This document shows positions 1-10,509 of a DNA stretch of 64,000 bases, in pieces. Made by a program: the position numbers and the translations under genes. The first letter of the stretch is position 1. Each line of letters begins with the position of its first letter. Origin of the DNA: Poecilobothrus nobilitatus (lineage: Eukaryota > Arthropoda > Insecta > Diptera > Dolichopodidae); the NCBI GenBank assembly GCA_947095535.1, contig OX352772.1:230889911-230953910 (forward strand). Direction: 5' to 3'. The notes below the pieces were generated by a model, which searched no databases, was not told where the DNA came from, and was given only the letters and a program-made list of their open reading frames with translations.

Positions 1-91
1 TATTGCATTTTCAGGAACTGTATAAAATACTGCATTGTAGCTGTTATTATCGTGATTAAATTTTAATTCTTTTTTATATAAAAACTCTTTT

Positions 92-319
92 TTATATTAT
101 TGTTTCCATTTCTGAATTAGCTAAACCACTTAATTTCAGCCTGCACGGTTCTGTTTTATTTTGAGAAGCTAATTTTATTAATTCAGGCTGTGCTATTAAA
201 TTTAGGTGACAACCTATATCTATCAAAGCTGTTAGAGTGACATTATTTTCAAAAATAATTTGTTTTTTATATATGTTGGTGTTTCTAGTAAAATTGGCTT
301 CTCTAGTTACAAATTTCAA
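92..319 (-). pseudogene. retropepsin-like segment of Gypsy-3 pol
   Basis: A 75-residue frame with the look of a gypsy aspartic protease: a short beta-rich lead-in, then ALIDIGCHLNLI at about residues 30-41, where the usual D-T/S-G is replaced by D-I-G. The frame continues towards the window edge. Retropepsins cut Gag-Pol. The altered catalytic triplet and the missing flanks argue that this copy is dead. Assignment rests on the motif and on lying directly after Gag. Confidence 0.55.
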
Positions 320-354
320 AATCTCAATTTTTCCAAAGTGAAAAAAATGAAGCT

Positions 355-894
355 GATACTTATCTTTCTTTATTGAATTCGCTCCATTCAGTATGGATTT
401 TATCCAACGAATCTAACCATAATTTCGCCTGACCTTTTAACTTGAACACCACACTTGCCATAATTACCACTTCCGACCAACCATAACCTATTTTTAATAA
501 ATTAACCCTCTTAATCCACTGGGTTACACCCAAAGTGGATCAAAATTAGGTAAAATTTCAATTATTTCTCTTAGTCCTAACTGATAATTAACACGCGGTT
601 CAATTCTAATTGGTTGATTCGGCGTATTTTCCTTCTCTATTAAAATTCGTTCCCGCTTTTCTAACTGCTTTTCCTTTTCTGCTATTTCTTTTCTTCTGAA
701 ACCACTTCCTAATTAAACCTACTTTGCCCGCTTTCATTAGTTATTGTTTCATTATTATCATTATCTAGACTATTATTGTTTTCATTTTCTAGTATTCTAC
801 ATATTAATTCATGTTTTGATCCACTTGTCGCTAATGATTTATTTTTCAAAATATTTTTTAATTGTTTGACATTAAATTTGATTAAATTTTCCAT
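355..894 (-). pseudogene. Gag of Gypsy-3 with N-terminal SAP domain
   Basis: The first 61 codons (709-894) start with a clear SAP-type helix-extended-loop-helix: hydrophobic spacing in FNVKQLKNILK, a TSGSKHELI turn, then RILE and an Asn/Asp-rich linker. SAP domains bind AT-rich DNA or chromatin. A stop follows, and other frames in 360-700 carry typical retrotransposon Gag sequence (WIKRVNLLKIGYGWSE, then KGQAKLWLDSL). The ATG at 894 is taken as the start because the SAP fold begins within five residues. Frame breaks make this a pseudogene. Confidence 0.6.
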
Positions 895-1576
895 TATAAT
901 TAAATTTTGTTTTTAATTTAAATTTTTTCTTTTTTAAAACAGTTAAAACAATTACGAAAATTTTTAGCAATACATAATTTAAAACGCAATGAAAAAAGCC
1001 TTTTTTTATTTTGTAAAACCTTTGAAATTGAAAAATTGTTTTTTTTTTTTTCTTTGTTTATGTTTCACTTTTTAAATGTTTCATTCGTCCGTTCTTTTTT
1101 TTTTTTTTTGTAGATCACTAAATTTACCGTAGGTACTAGATGAAAAAAAAACTTAGTATGTATGTATTTGTTTTGTTGTTGTTTTTTTTATTGTTATATA
1201 TTTTTTTTTTATTTTCTTTTATACACTCCTTTGTGTTTGCCTGGCTGTTCTAGATAATTCTAGAATCATATCTATATTACATATTACATTTGCCATTTTG
1301 AATTCAAATTTTATATATGCACTAGTCAATATATTTTCTTAAGATTTAGTCAACTTAATGTTTTAATTTTATTCACTTATTTTATTAAATTCATTTTCAA
1401 GTTTAATCACAAACTATTATTATATTATTGCGCTGTGGTTTAATTTATGTTTTTAAGTTTAATTCATATTTAAAGTTTAAATTTTAACTCCAAAGAGAGC
1501 ATAATATTGACTATTGAATGCACATAATATTTATTTATTTATTGATTACCCAGTTGCATTTGTTTTTAATAATTAT
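895..1576 (-). other. leader of Gypsy-3, non-coding
   Basis: About 680 bases between the primer binding site and the Gag ATG. It is very AT-rich with several T runs and no reading frame of note. A long leader of this kind is usual in gypsy elements. Confidence 0.5.
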
Positions 1577-1594
1577 ATCCCACTTCTGACACCA
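1577..1594 (-). promoter_or_regulatory. primer binding site, tRNA-Leu type
   Basis: On the minus strand the 18 bases read TGGTGTCAGAAGTGGGAT, which matches the complement of the 3' end expected for a eukaryotic tRNA-Leu including the CCA tail. It directly follows the LTR end (LTR ...CCCACAAAAT then the site), as a minus-strand primer site should. Confidence 0.75.
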
Positions 1595-2011
1595 ATTTTG
1601 TGGGACTTAAGTTCCTTTGTTTAAAATTAAAAGGAATTTGCTAACACTTTAAATATTTCTTTTGAAAACTCAGTTTTCCCAAAATGTTTGAAAAAAGCAG
1701 TAGTATCACCTATACACAAAGCTGGTACTACAATTTGATGGGTTTAAATTATCGCCCTATTTCCGTTCTGAGTACATCTTCAAAAATATTTGAAACCACA
1801 ATTAACCACCGGTTAAACTACTTTTTAATTCATAACAATATTCTACACAATGAACAATATGGGTTTGTAAACAACAAACAAATAACAATTCGAACACAAC
1901 AGCTGCCTGCCTTAGTTTGACAAATTTTATAACTAATAACTTAGATAATGGCAACTATGTAGCGTGTGTATTTTTATATTTGCAAAAAGCATTCGGTTGT
2001 GTTGACTTCTG

Positions 2012-2344
2012 TTGAAACTTGAAAACCTAGAATTTTCCTATAACGACTTAAATTTTTTTAAATCTTACCTAACCGAAAGACAACAAAAAGTAAAAATAGG
2101 AAATCAGACTAATGATTATCTAAAGATTAAAAAAGGTTTCCCACAGGGATCTATTTTGGGACCAGACCTATTTAAACTATATATCGATGATATTACTCGA
2201 CTAGCTCTCAAAGGTTCCATCCAGCTATATGCTGATGATGCTGTAGTTATATACTTTTCTGCAACAGAAAGTGAATTAAGAAGGGATATTGAATGCGATC
2301 TTAAAATAATAGAAGCATGGCTTACACAGCAGAAGTTAAGTTAA
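2012..2344 (+). pseudogene. LINE-1 reverse transcriptase core
   Basis: 110 residues covering RT motifs B to D: a KKGFPQGSILGPDLFKLYIDD block, then QLYADDAV with both catalytic aspartates intact, then a helix ending EAWLTQQKLS at an in-frame TAA. Upstream finger motifs lie in other frames, so the protein cannot be made as one chain. Confidence 0.8.
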
Positions 2345-3124
2345 ATGTAAAAAAGACCAAGATTCTATTATTAGGTAACAAATTGTACAGCTCTGAAAAG
2401 TTCTATTATAATTCCGAAATTATCTATACAGTATAAAGCTTTAACTATTTAGGGTTAAGTATTGACAGAAAATTAAAATGGGCAAATCATATCCAACATG
2501 CAATCAGTAAAGTATCACCATACGTATTTATTTTATATAGACTACGCGAGTTCTTATCGAACAGAATATCAAATATATTCGTCCTTCATCAAATATATTC
2601 GTCCTTCATTTTGGCACACATTACATATCTTAATCCTATATAGAGTGGTGCTAGTCAGCAATTATTACACCAATTAGATGTCATTTTTAAAAAAGCAATC
2701 AAAATTATCATTTTTATCCTCGTAGACATTCAACATGTTTATTATATTCGGATAGATATATAAGTTTCCAGAATATATGTAAAAGAGAGTTATATATAAC
2801 AGCATTTAAAATAATAAATGATAAAGTCAAGCATAACTTTTTAAAGTCAAGCATAACTTAATCATTTTAAACAGAATGATTAATATCCATACGCATAACA
2901 CGCGAAACAAATCTAATTTCTACCTTACGTTGTTTAAAACTAACCAACAAAATAATAATCGCCTTTATAAATGCCTAAAACTATATAATGAATTACCCAA
3001 TTAGTTAAAACAAATTGATTCGCTAGGAATTTTTAAGAAGGAATTAAAAAAAATTATTTTGAATAATAGTATATAAACAATAAAAGAAAAAAAAAACAAA
3101 CAAAACAAAAAAAAACAAAAAAAA

Positions 3125-3290
3125 ATGTGAATTATGAAAAGAAATTGTTTAATTTAATTAATAATAGAAAATAATATATTTAATTTAAAAATTAAAACAA
3201 AAAAAAATGTGAATTTTGAAAAGAAATTGTTTAATTTAATTAATAATAGAAAATAGTATATTTAAATTAAGAATTAAGAACAAAAAAATT
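3125..3290 (+). repeat. 82-bp tandem duplication in LINE-1 3' UTR
   Basis: Two adjacent copies of a segment beginning ATGTGAATT (3125 and 3207) and continuing GAAAAGAAATTGTTTAATTT, with a few differences. It lies in the AT-rich 3' UTR of LINE-1. Confidence 0.75.
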
Positions 3291-3492
3291 TAACTTTAAT
3301 ACAAAACATGTTTTTATGTATATATTATGTTGAAAAATGAATTTTGTAATGTCTTCAAAATAATTAAAAATCAATAACGAGATCAGACAGCTTGTGCTAC
3401 GATCTCATGAAATACCAACTTTTAATTTAGTTTTAATTAATTCAAAACAAGAAATTATTAGTATTAATATATGTATTACTTTTTCAACTTAC

Positions 3493-4386
3493 TTATAATC
3501 TAAATTTGGAATAGAGAAAAAAAAAAGTTTGCATTGTGCAATAGGCATCTTCAAATTTCATAATATTAGTTATGCAATTATTTTTAATTTCAACAAGATT
3601 CCTTTTTAATTTATCTTTTACATTATTATTGTATACCTTGTTTTTATAATCTATTAGAACAATATTTTCGTTAACTAATAAAGCTTCCTTATTTTTTTTT
3701 ATTTGGAATTGGTTCCATTGCGATTTTTCATTATATTCTGGTATTTGTAATATAATGATAAGGTGGTCTAAATAGAAGGCCACCGCAATTTTTATATTTT
3801 CGAAACTTTCGAAATTACGAATTAGATCCATTTTCTGTTCCTGTAGTATATTTTATGTTAGTATACCTAATTTCACAAGTAAACTTTTCTTTAATTTTAC
3901 TATATGGTTTAATTTCGTACTATATCTTTAATTTCTTCTATATGGTTTTTAATAACTCAACATTTTTTTTTTTGCATGTATTGCATTTCGTCTTCTATCT
4001 ATATAAGTTTGTATTTGTAGTTTTCGTTGAAATTATTTAAATATTGTGCAATAAAGTTTTGTTGCGAATTTATGTGTTTGGTGATATTTTTGATTTGGTT
4101 GGAGATTTCGTTGTTTATTAGGATTTGTTTCTTACTTTCTGTTATTAAGTCGGTATTACCTTTGCTTAAGGATTCTAATTTGGATTTTATTTCGATTTCA
4201 CCGTTGTAGTCCATTGTGCCGGTTAAGTATTTTAGTCCAGTACCTAAGGCATTAATAAGGTAATGTTTTTGTCTTTGGTGGGATCTTATATTATTTATTT
4301 TCTGTTCTAGAGAATGATAGTTATCTATGAGCGTATTGTATATTGAAGTTACAGAGTTTGCTTAATCTTTTAGCGATATAATATTG
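3493..4386 (-). pseudogene. Env of Gypsy-1, central part
   Basis: Errantivirus envelope genes encode a baculovirus F-like fusion glycoprotein. Two frames remain here. 3999-4370 has a basic stretch, then a hydrophobic fusion-peptide-like segment ending LKYLTGTMD, then a heptad-rich region. 3493-3831 has the downstream ectodomain with spaced cysteines. The order matches the Env of Gypsy-2 at 17936-19340. The transmembrane part and 3' LTR are absent. An in-frame stop lies near 4365 and a LINE splits the upstream part. Confidence 0.65.
4379..4386. repeat. target-site duplication of LINE-2, left
   Basis: TAATATTG, repeated exactly at 5055-5062 on the other side of LINE-2. Deleting one copy and the LINE restores an open Env frame across the site. 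Confidence 0.8.
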
Positions 4387-5054
4387 TTGTAAATTATGTC
4401 TTTTGTATTTAGATGCAATGTATTTTTATGCAAATCAGGTCTGGTCTCCACACTATCATCAACATATTGTTAGAATTGAAGCAATACAAAGAAATTTTCT
4501 AAGGTTGGCCTTAAGAAACCTAAATTGGGCTGATCCCCTTATATTGCCTCCATACGTCAATCGTCTCAAATTACTTGACATGAATACTTTAGAATGCAGA
4601 CGAACAGTCATGGGTATTGTTTTTATTACTCAGGTATTTCATAACTATATAGATTCACACTACATTAACAACATATTAATTAACTCAATCAACACACAAA
4701 CACGTTTCAGGTCCGAAAACACATTTTCGATTAGATATCGTAGGACTAATTACGGCAAATATGAGCCGATTAATAGAATGTTGATAAATGTGAATCAATA
4801 CAAAACTATAATAAATATAAACATGAGTAAAGATATGATCAAAAAATCACTATTCAAAATAATTCCATAATTGTTCTTCACTATTTTTGTTGTAAAAATT
4901 TTGTGAAATATTAAATATAAGTAAATAACCATTTTTTTTTTTTTTATAAAATAAATTTTTCTTATAACTTTAATATTAATTTTAGATTAAGTATAATTAT
5001 CTAAATGTAATATGTAAATACTTGAATTAAGTAAATAAATAAATAGATATTCTG
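4387..5054 (+). mobile_element. severely 5'-truncated LINE ('LINE-2')
   Basis: A 668-bp fragment of the last part of a LINE ORF2 plus 3' UTR. The frame 4403-4870 (155 aa) is the domain after RT, with VWSPHYHQHIVRIEAIQRNF and RNLNWADPLILPPYVNRLK, typical of Jockey/I-group elements. The 3' end is AT-rich with TAAATAAATAAATA. An 8-bp duplication flanks it, so this is a regular 5'-truncated retrotransposition into Gypsy-1 env. Confidence 0.8.
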
Positions 5055-5062
5055 TAATATTG
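5055..5062. repeat. target-site duplication of LINE-2, right
   Basis: TAATATTG, identical to 4379-4386. Confidence 0.8.
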
Positions 5063-5535
5063 ATGGTGTGTAGAATTTTTTTTGTAATTTCTTATTATTC
5101 TGACGTCTCCTAATTTTATAGTTGTATAATCATTGTTGTAATTTAAATTCTACAGTTCAATTGTTTGGCATTGTACTTGGAATAGTTGTAGAGAAAGAAG
5201 CTGTATTATTCTTAGGAGTAACAATTTGCTCTGAAAGAGAAATAGATTTCTTTTTAGATTTTTTCTAAGGCTTGATTTTTGCTTTTATGGTGGGTGCGTT
5301 TATATTTTTAAATTTCTTTTTCTTTTAAAGATGTGTTAAGTACTTTAAGCATGACTTTTTATATATCACATGGTCGTCGTCGATTTTCTCAATTTCTATT
5401 TTTTTTTAATTTAGAATGGTTTTTACCTCCCCGAATGTCTTTGATAAATGTTATGTCAATCCCTGGTTCTATATTTATTTCTTGCCTGTTTTTATTTATA
5501 GAATTTACAATTCTTTCTTTTACCTTTAGAATTCT
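5063..5535 (-). pseudogene. Env N-terminal / integrase C-terminal region of Gypsy-1
   Basis: Between the integrase core and the LINE-2 insertion. Short minus-strand frames can be followed, including one that joins the Env frame at 4379 across the LINE-2 target site. No domain is recognisable and stops are frequent. The location is where errantiviruses overlap the integrase end and Env signal peptide. Confidence 0.4.
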
Positions 5536-6250
5536 ATTCTAGATATCTTCATATTTTATGTCTTTTATTTTTCCATTTATAAAATCATTTGGCTTAACGT
5601 TCGTGGTTGAATGGATAGTATTGTTAAAAGCAGTTATAGTTCTTAATATTTTCTTTTCTACTGTGTCAAGGTCAACCCTATCGTCATGTCTAAGAAGTCT
5701 TATATGCTCGTTAATTGTATTGTGAAGTCTTTCAATGTTCGAGTTCGATGTGTGGCTGTTGTTGGATGTATAATGAATTTCAGTATGTTGGTTACGGTCT
5801 GAATGAAAGCGCCTTAAGATCCAGTTCATTGTCGGCTACAATCTTGTTTATGTATATAGAGACAAATATTTCAATATTGCTCTCTTAAATTCGGCTCAAG
5901 TTCGTGAGTTTATTTTGATTGTTTATGCAAACTTTGTGAACTTGTTGATGAAAGTTACAAATAATGTTTGATCTAAACTATAGAAAACATCGATATGTTT
6001 GGTTGGGACGTGAAGGTGTTTGCATAATTTTACGTTTCGATTTAACGGGTTTTCTATCATATTTCTCTATATTACAGATTTCGCAGTTGTTTATGAAGTG
6101 CAAAATTCTGTCGTATAATTTAGGGTTATAGTATTTTAATTGCATCTCTTTAGAAACTTCTTCCATTTTTTCTATGGATGTTTCTAGATGTTCTTCTTAT
6201 ATCAATTCGGCGAGTTTCTCTTCGTCTATAATGTCTTCTAAAATTTTGAA
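5536..6250 (-). pseudogene. integrase of Gypsy-1
   Basis: Two frames. 5978-6166 carries the zinc-binding end (FINNCEICNIEKYDRKPVK, with the CxxC pair). 5539-5829 carries the end of the catalytic core (NSNIERLHNTINEHIRLLR, where E is the expected third catalytic acid), then TITAFNNTIHSTTNVKP and the C-terminal tail. The segment with the first two catalytic aspartates (5830-5978) is frame-broken. Confidence 0.75.
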
Positions 6251-6489
6251 ACACTGAATGATTTTTGTTTGAGAAAAATGAACCTGTGAAGTGTTTTGAG
6301 AAATTCTTGGTTTTCTACATATACTGCATTTAACAACTTAGGGTCAAAATGATTTTGGAGTAGAATTATTATGATTTCTATCTAAATTTTTAGTACGGAT
6401 TATTTTTCTAAATTTATTGAAAATTGTTAAGTTTTTTATTGTTAAGGACCCTGAAGTAGTTTTTGAATGATTATTTGTCTTTTTATTTA

Positions 6490-7080
6490 TACAAATTTAA
6501 AGCAGATTTTCTTATATGAAAATTATTTCCGTTAGTTTCCTCTGTTAATTTCAATACGTGATAATGCGTCCGCATTTCCGTTCTGAATTTCTTTTTTGTA
6601 TTTTGATAGTTTAAGACTTCATCTTACGAGTTCTGGATTTGGCTCTTTTATTGGGAATAACCATTGTAATGGTCTGTGGTCGGTTTCTATAAGGAATTTG
6701 ATTTCGAATATGTATGGGCGAAAGTATTTTGTAGCCTATACCACACCTAACAGTTCTTTTTCAATCTTACTATAATGTAAATCGTGGTCGTTAAGCGTAC
6801 GACTTGCGTAACATATATGAAGCCCTTCTTGAGAAAGTATGGCACCTAAAGCATACTGATTCGCATCGGTTGTGACCGTGAACATTGTGCTAAAATTTTG
6901 GTATTTTCGAATTGTTTCATTTGTAAGCATTTTTTTCAGCAATTCAAAACTAGATTTATATTCTGTATCATTGATATTTATTTTTAGTTCTTTTTGAGAT
7001 ATTTTGTAATGGATTTAGCTATTTTCGAATAGTCTTTTATAAACTTCCTATAATCAATAGCCTGTTTAACCCAGATATTG
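6490..7080 (-). pseudogene. RNase H of Gypsy-1
   Basis: The frame 6736-6942 has TVTTDANQYALGAILSQEG and YASRTLNDHDLHYSKIEKELLGVV, the first half of the gypsy RNase H with its Asp and Glu. Sequence to about 6490 continues in other frames. It lies between RT and integrase as in all gypsy Pol proteins. Confidence 0.75.
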
Positions 7081-7527
7081 TTTTATCTTATTCGAAATTG
7101 GGAACTTTTTCACTCATTGCATTTTCTTAGGGTTTGGTTTTATCCCTTCTAAAGTGACAACGTGTCCTAAGAATTTTATTTCTCTTTTAAGAAATTCAGA
7201 TTAATCTAGTTGTACCATTAAATTCACTTCTTTTAATCTTTTGAAGATTTTGGTGAAGGAATCTAAGTGTTCTTCCAGTGAAGAAGAAAAAATTAGAATG
7301 TCGTCCATGTATGCAAGACAGATTTTATTTATATTTAGTCTTTGAGAATATAGTTTATTAATCTCTGTAACGTTGCCGGGGCTATTTTCAACCTGTTTTG
7401 TGAATGTCGTTCTCATTTTGGTGGAACCCTTTTGCCAGATCCACGGTTGTGAAGTATTGGCATCTTCCCAGTTTTCTTAGGATATCATCTATGTTGGGAA
7501 TAGGATACTTATCATCTATTGTAACTT
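7081..7527 (-). pseudogene. RT of Gypsy-1, palm and thumb
   Basis: 7201-7416 holds the palm block AYMDDILIFSSSLEEHLDSF (catalytic DD kept). 7420-7520 holds the upstream [13 protein letters not shown] and YFTTV block. RT is interrupted at 7527 by LINE-3 and resumes at 10505, where the fingers motif ([12 protein letters not shown]) ends exactly where this part begins. Frameshifts and stops are also present. Confidence 0.8.
7523..7527. repeat. short target-site duplication of LINE-3, left
   Basis: AACTT, repeated at 10505-10509. It could be slightly longer because it abuts the LINE-3 tail. Confidence 0.6.
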
Positions 7528-7793
7528 TTTTTTTTTTTTTTACACGCTAACTAAACGCTAGGAACGGATTCCTTTATACAGATGTAGGTTTAGTTATTAG
7601 GAAAATAGGATGTTAAAGGGGAATTAATGGGAAGATTGGAAACGAACCTGTAAAGATTCGTTTTGAATTTTTGCAAATTGTAGTACAGAACGTTATTAAC
7701 AGAGGGGAACACATTAGATGGAAGCATGTTTCACATCTTAGCAGTTCTCACAACAAATGAGTTTCCATAGCCAGTTTTAAACCATTTTTGAAT

Positions 7794-8207
7794 TTACACA
7801 GTGTAGAAATGAGCACTTGCAGCTCCTCTGCTGTTACGTTGAAATTGTTTAAAAGGAGGTATAATTGATTTAAGTTCAATAGAGCAAGTGTCATTACCTA
7901 CAAGATATCTATAAAACAGAGAAATAGCTCCAATATTACGACGCGAGTTAAGTGAAGTAAGTGTTACTTGTTCGACAGGGTCGCCTATTAGGCGTAAGGC
8001 GCGGTTTTGGATTTTGTCGAGGTACCTCAGAGAAGTTTGGGATGCGCCATCCCAAATATGAGAGTTGTACTCCATCTTAGGTCGAATGTAGGTTTTATAG
8101 ATATTAGACAGATCTTTTGGAGAGAAATATGTTTTGCAGCGGGACAGAAAACCCAAAAATTTAGCAACACGTTTAGCTATATCAAAAATATGCTCATTCG
8201 ACAGCAT
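7794..8207 (-). pseudogene. LINE-3 C-terminal domain
   Basis: 137 residues after RT: AKRVAKFLGFLSRCKTYFSP, YIRPKMEYNSHIWDGASQTSL, LDKIQNRALRLIGD. This is the usual tail of I/Jockey-group ORF2. It overlaps the end of the RT frame at 8177 in a different frame, so one frameshift separates them. Confidence 0.8.
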
Positions 8208-9197
8208 TTTACATTTAGCTGCAAACCTAAAATGCTAAGACTTTCTGATTGCTCTATATTATCTCCTTGGAATCGCAGAATTGGGTTAAAGTGATTTCTT
8301 TTGCAGGAAATGAGGCAGCTTTGAGTTTTTGAGGTATTGAACTCAACTCTATTAGTTTTACCCCAATCAGCTATTTTAGCTAAATCATGGTTTACTAAAT
8401 TAACCATAATATTTATTTTCGAACTGATTACGGTAGGTGTGACATTAGACTCCTTAAGGAAATCGTAGGATTTCTGTAGGATAGACAGCACTCTAGTGTC
8501 GTCGGTGAAGCTATGAATTGGATTGAGGGTAGAGGAGAGTAAGTCGTCGATCAAAATCAAAAAAAGAGTTAGTGATAAGGCGGAGCCTTGTGGAACGCCA
8601 GCGTTTATTTCTAAAGTGTCAGACATAAAACTGTCGACAAGGACACGAATACGACGATTCGAAAGAAAATTCTCAATCCATTGGCAAAAAGGATTACCAA
8701 GACCAACAGCTCAGCATTTGTTCAAAAGAGCAGAATGCCATACTCAATCAAAAGCCTTTGAGATATCAAGAGAAACAAGCTCAGATTCACCTGAACAGTG
8801 TTTCGCTGAGGTATGTTAGAAGATCACCTGTAGAACTTTGACTTCTAAAGCCATATTGCCCATCATGCAAAATACCTCTGCAATCATGGTATCTCATCAG
8901 CTTTTTGTTAACGAGAATTTTCATAACTTTGGAAATGACTGAAATAATTGCTATTGGCCGGTAGTTGGAGGGGTCGCTTTTGTCACCTTTTTTAGGAATC
9001 GGAGAGACATGAGCAACTTTCCATTGACTGGGATATCTGCCAGTCGAAAATGATAATGAAAAAAGATTGCGAAGAGGTTTCGAAATGGGAGAGGCAAAAT
9101 GTTTAAGAACCATCGCAGGAATTCCATCAGGACCAGTGAATTTTCTAACATTCAGATTTTTAAGCACTTTCACTACAGTACGTGCTCTAAAGTACAC
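8177..9197 (-). pseudogene. LINE-3 reverse transcriptase
   Basis: 8787-9197 has the fingers: KFTGPDGIPAMVLKHF, PIPKKGDKSDPSNYRPIA, ILHDGQYGFRSQSSTGDLL. 8177-8626 has AGVPQGSALSLTLFLI and SFTDDTRVLSIL, where the usual F-A-D-D is F-T-D-D. The part between (8630-8786) is open only in other frames. It copies the element RNA at the target site (target-primed reverse transcription). Confidence 0.85.
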
Positions 9198-10504
9198 CCT
9201 GTGAAGAATTTTAACCCTAGTGGGATCAACAAAGGGTAGTACTGGTGGAGGTTGTACTGTAGGAGGTAGTGTAGAATTTGCTGCAAATTTGCTTTACCAA
9301 CTGAATCTGATATGATAGAATTATTGCTATCAATCAGCGGCGGAAAGGATGATTCGCAAAAGTTATTCTTTACACTTTTCGCAAATGTCCAAAAAGAACG
9401 ATTGCAGTTCGGTGGATTAATTATTTTACGTTTTAATCTTTGGTTGTAAACTTTTGCTGATTGATAATTCTCTTGCAATTGTTCCTGGCAACTTTATAGT
9501 CCCCAAATGAGGACCCAGACACATTTTCCTTGTACATTTTGAAATGCTCTTCCTTGGCTTGAAATGCTTTCCTGCAGATGTCATTAAGCCAAGGCTTGGA
9601 TTTAGTTTTAACCGGTTTATATGAGCTAGGAATGAAACTTTTCATTCCTAGCATGATTGTTTTACTAATGGCATCCGCAGTAAAGTCAACATCCCTATAA
9701 CGGAAACACATTGACCAATCAAAACCTCCCAAAAAGCTATTCAGGGCTACCCAGTCGACCCGGTTATAGTGCCAGACCAATCTTTTAGGAATAGGATTTC
9801 GATTGAGCGATGTACGCATTGGAAAGCTGGATTTAACAAGGCAATGGTCGGAGTCTCCAATTGGGGTGCTAACAGAAATATTGTAGTTTTCAGGATTTGA
9901 TATCAGGAACAAGTCCAAAAGATGTTCATTTTGATTTACTCGGTCCGGAATTCGAGTTGGGCTCTTTACAATTTGAGAAAGTTGAAATAAGTTTGAAAAT
10001 AGTTCAACTTGTTTGCCTTCCGGGCTATTGTGACTTGAAAAATGGAGCCAGTTTTTGGTGTGCACATTGAAATCACCAGCGAGAGCTATCTCACATTCAG
10101 GATTTTTTTCCAGAATTTTATTGATATTGTAGGATAATTCTTCGATGGCCACAGCAGTTTCCAGCTCACTGGCTTGAGGGGATCTGTATAAAAAACAGAA
10201 AAATATTGTAGCATTTTCAACACGAAGTTTAACTCACAGATAATGAAAAATCGGGTTGGAGCTTTTAAGATCATGAAGGGTGTCGAAAGCTACTTTAGAA
10301 CGTATATATAAAGCGACTCCTCGGTGAGGTATAAAATGCGAAATAAGTGTATAGCTGTTGATATTATAATTAGTATCATCACCTACAACTTCAGTCTCGC
10401 TTAAGGCAAGTATAGCTGATCTTTCGGAATGAAGATGGGCTTCAACTGATTGGAAATTACATGCTAAGCCTCTAATATTACAAAATTGTAATAAAAAATT
10501 TAAA
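9173..10504 (-). pseudogene. LINE-3 AP-like endonuclease and linker
   Basis: 10234-10504 gives the N-terminal endonuclease strands (FCNIRGLACNFQ, then LALSETEV with the catalytic Glu, then HRGVALYIRS). 9433-10152 (239 aa) gives ALAGDFNVHTKNW, LLDLFLISNP and IGDSDHCLVKSSF, the D-x-N and S-D-H boxes. 9173-9478 is the linker to RT. This enzyme nicks target DNA. Two frameshifts break the chain. The first ATG is contributed by Gypsy-1, not by the LINE. Confidence 0.85.
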
Positions 10505-10509
10505 AACTT
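10505..10509. repeat. short target-site duplication of LINE-3, right
   Basis: AACTT, matching 7523-7527. Confidence 0.6.

Larger units (their letters stand above)
1..1625 (-). mobile_element. Ty3/gypsy element, 5' part ('Gypsy-3')
   Basis: Read on the minus strand this is the 5' end of an LTR retrotransposon: the end of an LTR (about 1600-1625), a primer binding site, a long non-coding leader, a Gag frame and a protease-like frame running off the left edge. The LTR is cut short where the plus-strand LINE at 1626 begins. Gag and protease are closer together than in complete elements, so an internal deletion is likely. The family could not be named. Confidence 0.7.
1626..3480 (+). mobile_element. 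5'-truncated LINE with decayed RT ('LINE-1')
   Basis: A non-LTR retrotransposon fragment. RT begins abruptly at about 1626 in the finger region (frame EFANTLNISFENSVFP, then SPIHKAG), shifts frame near 1730 (LNYRPISVLS) and shifts again to 2012-2344, which holds PQGSILGPDLF and the catalytic YADD box. The post-RT part (LGLSIDRKLKWANHI, about 2450) decays to about 3060. A short A-rich 3' UTR follows, with a tandem duplication. Closest in this window to the LINE at 34070-36760. Confidence 0.75.
7528..10504 (-). mobile_element. LINE inserted in Gypsy-1 RT ('LINE-3')
   Basis: A 3-kb non-LTR retrotransposon in antisense. Its tail is the T run at 7526-7541, and its 5' end is in the endonuclease start at 10504. 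It encodes endonuclease, RT and a C-terminal domain but lacks ORF1 and the 5' UTR. A short AACTT duplication flanks it. LINE-8 (39670-41989) is a relative with matching endonuclease and C-terminal sequence. Confidence 0.85.
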
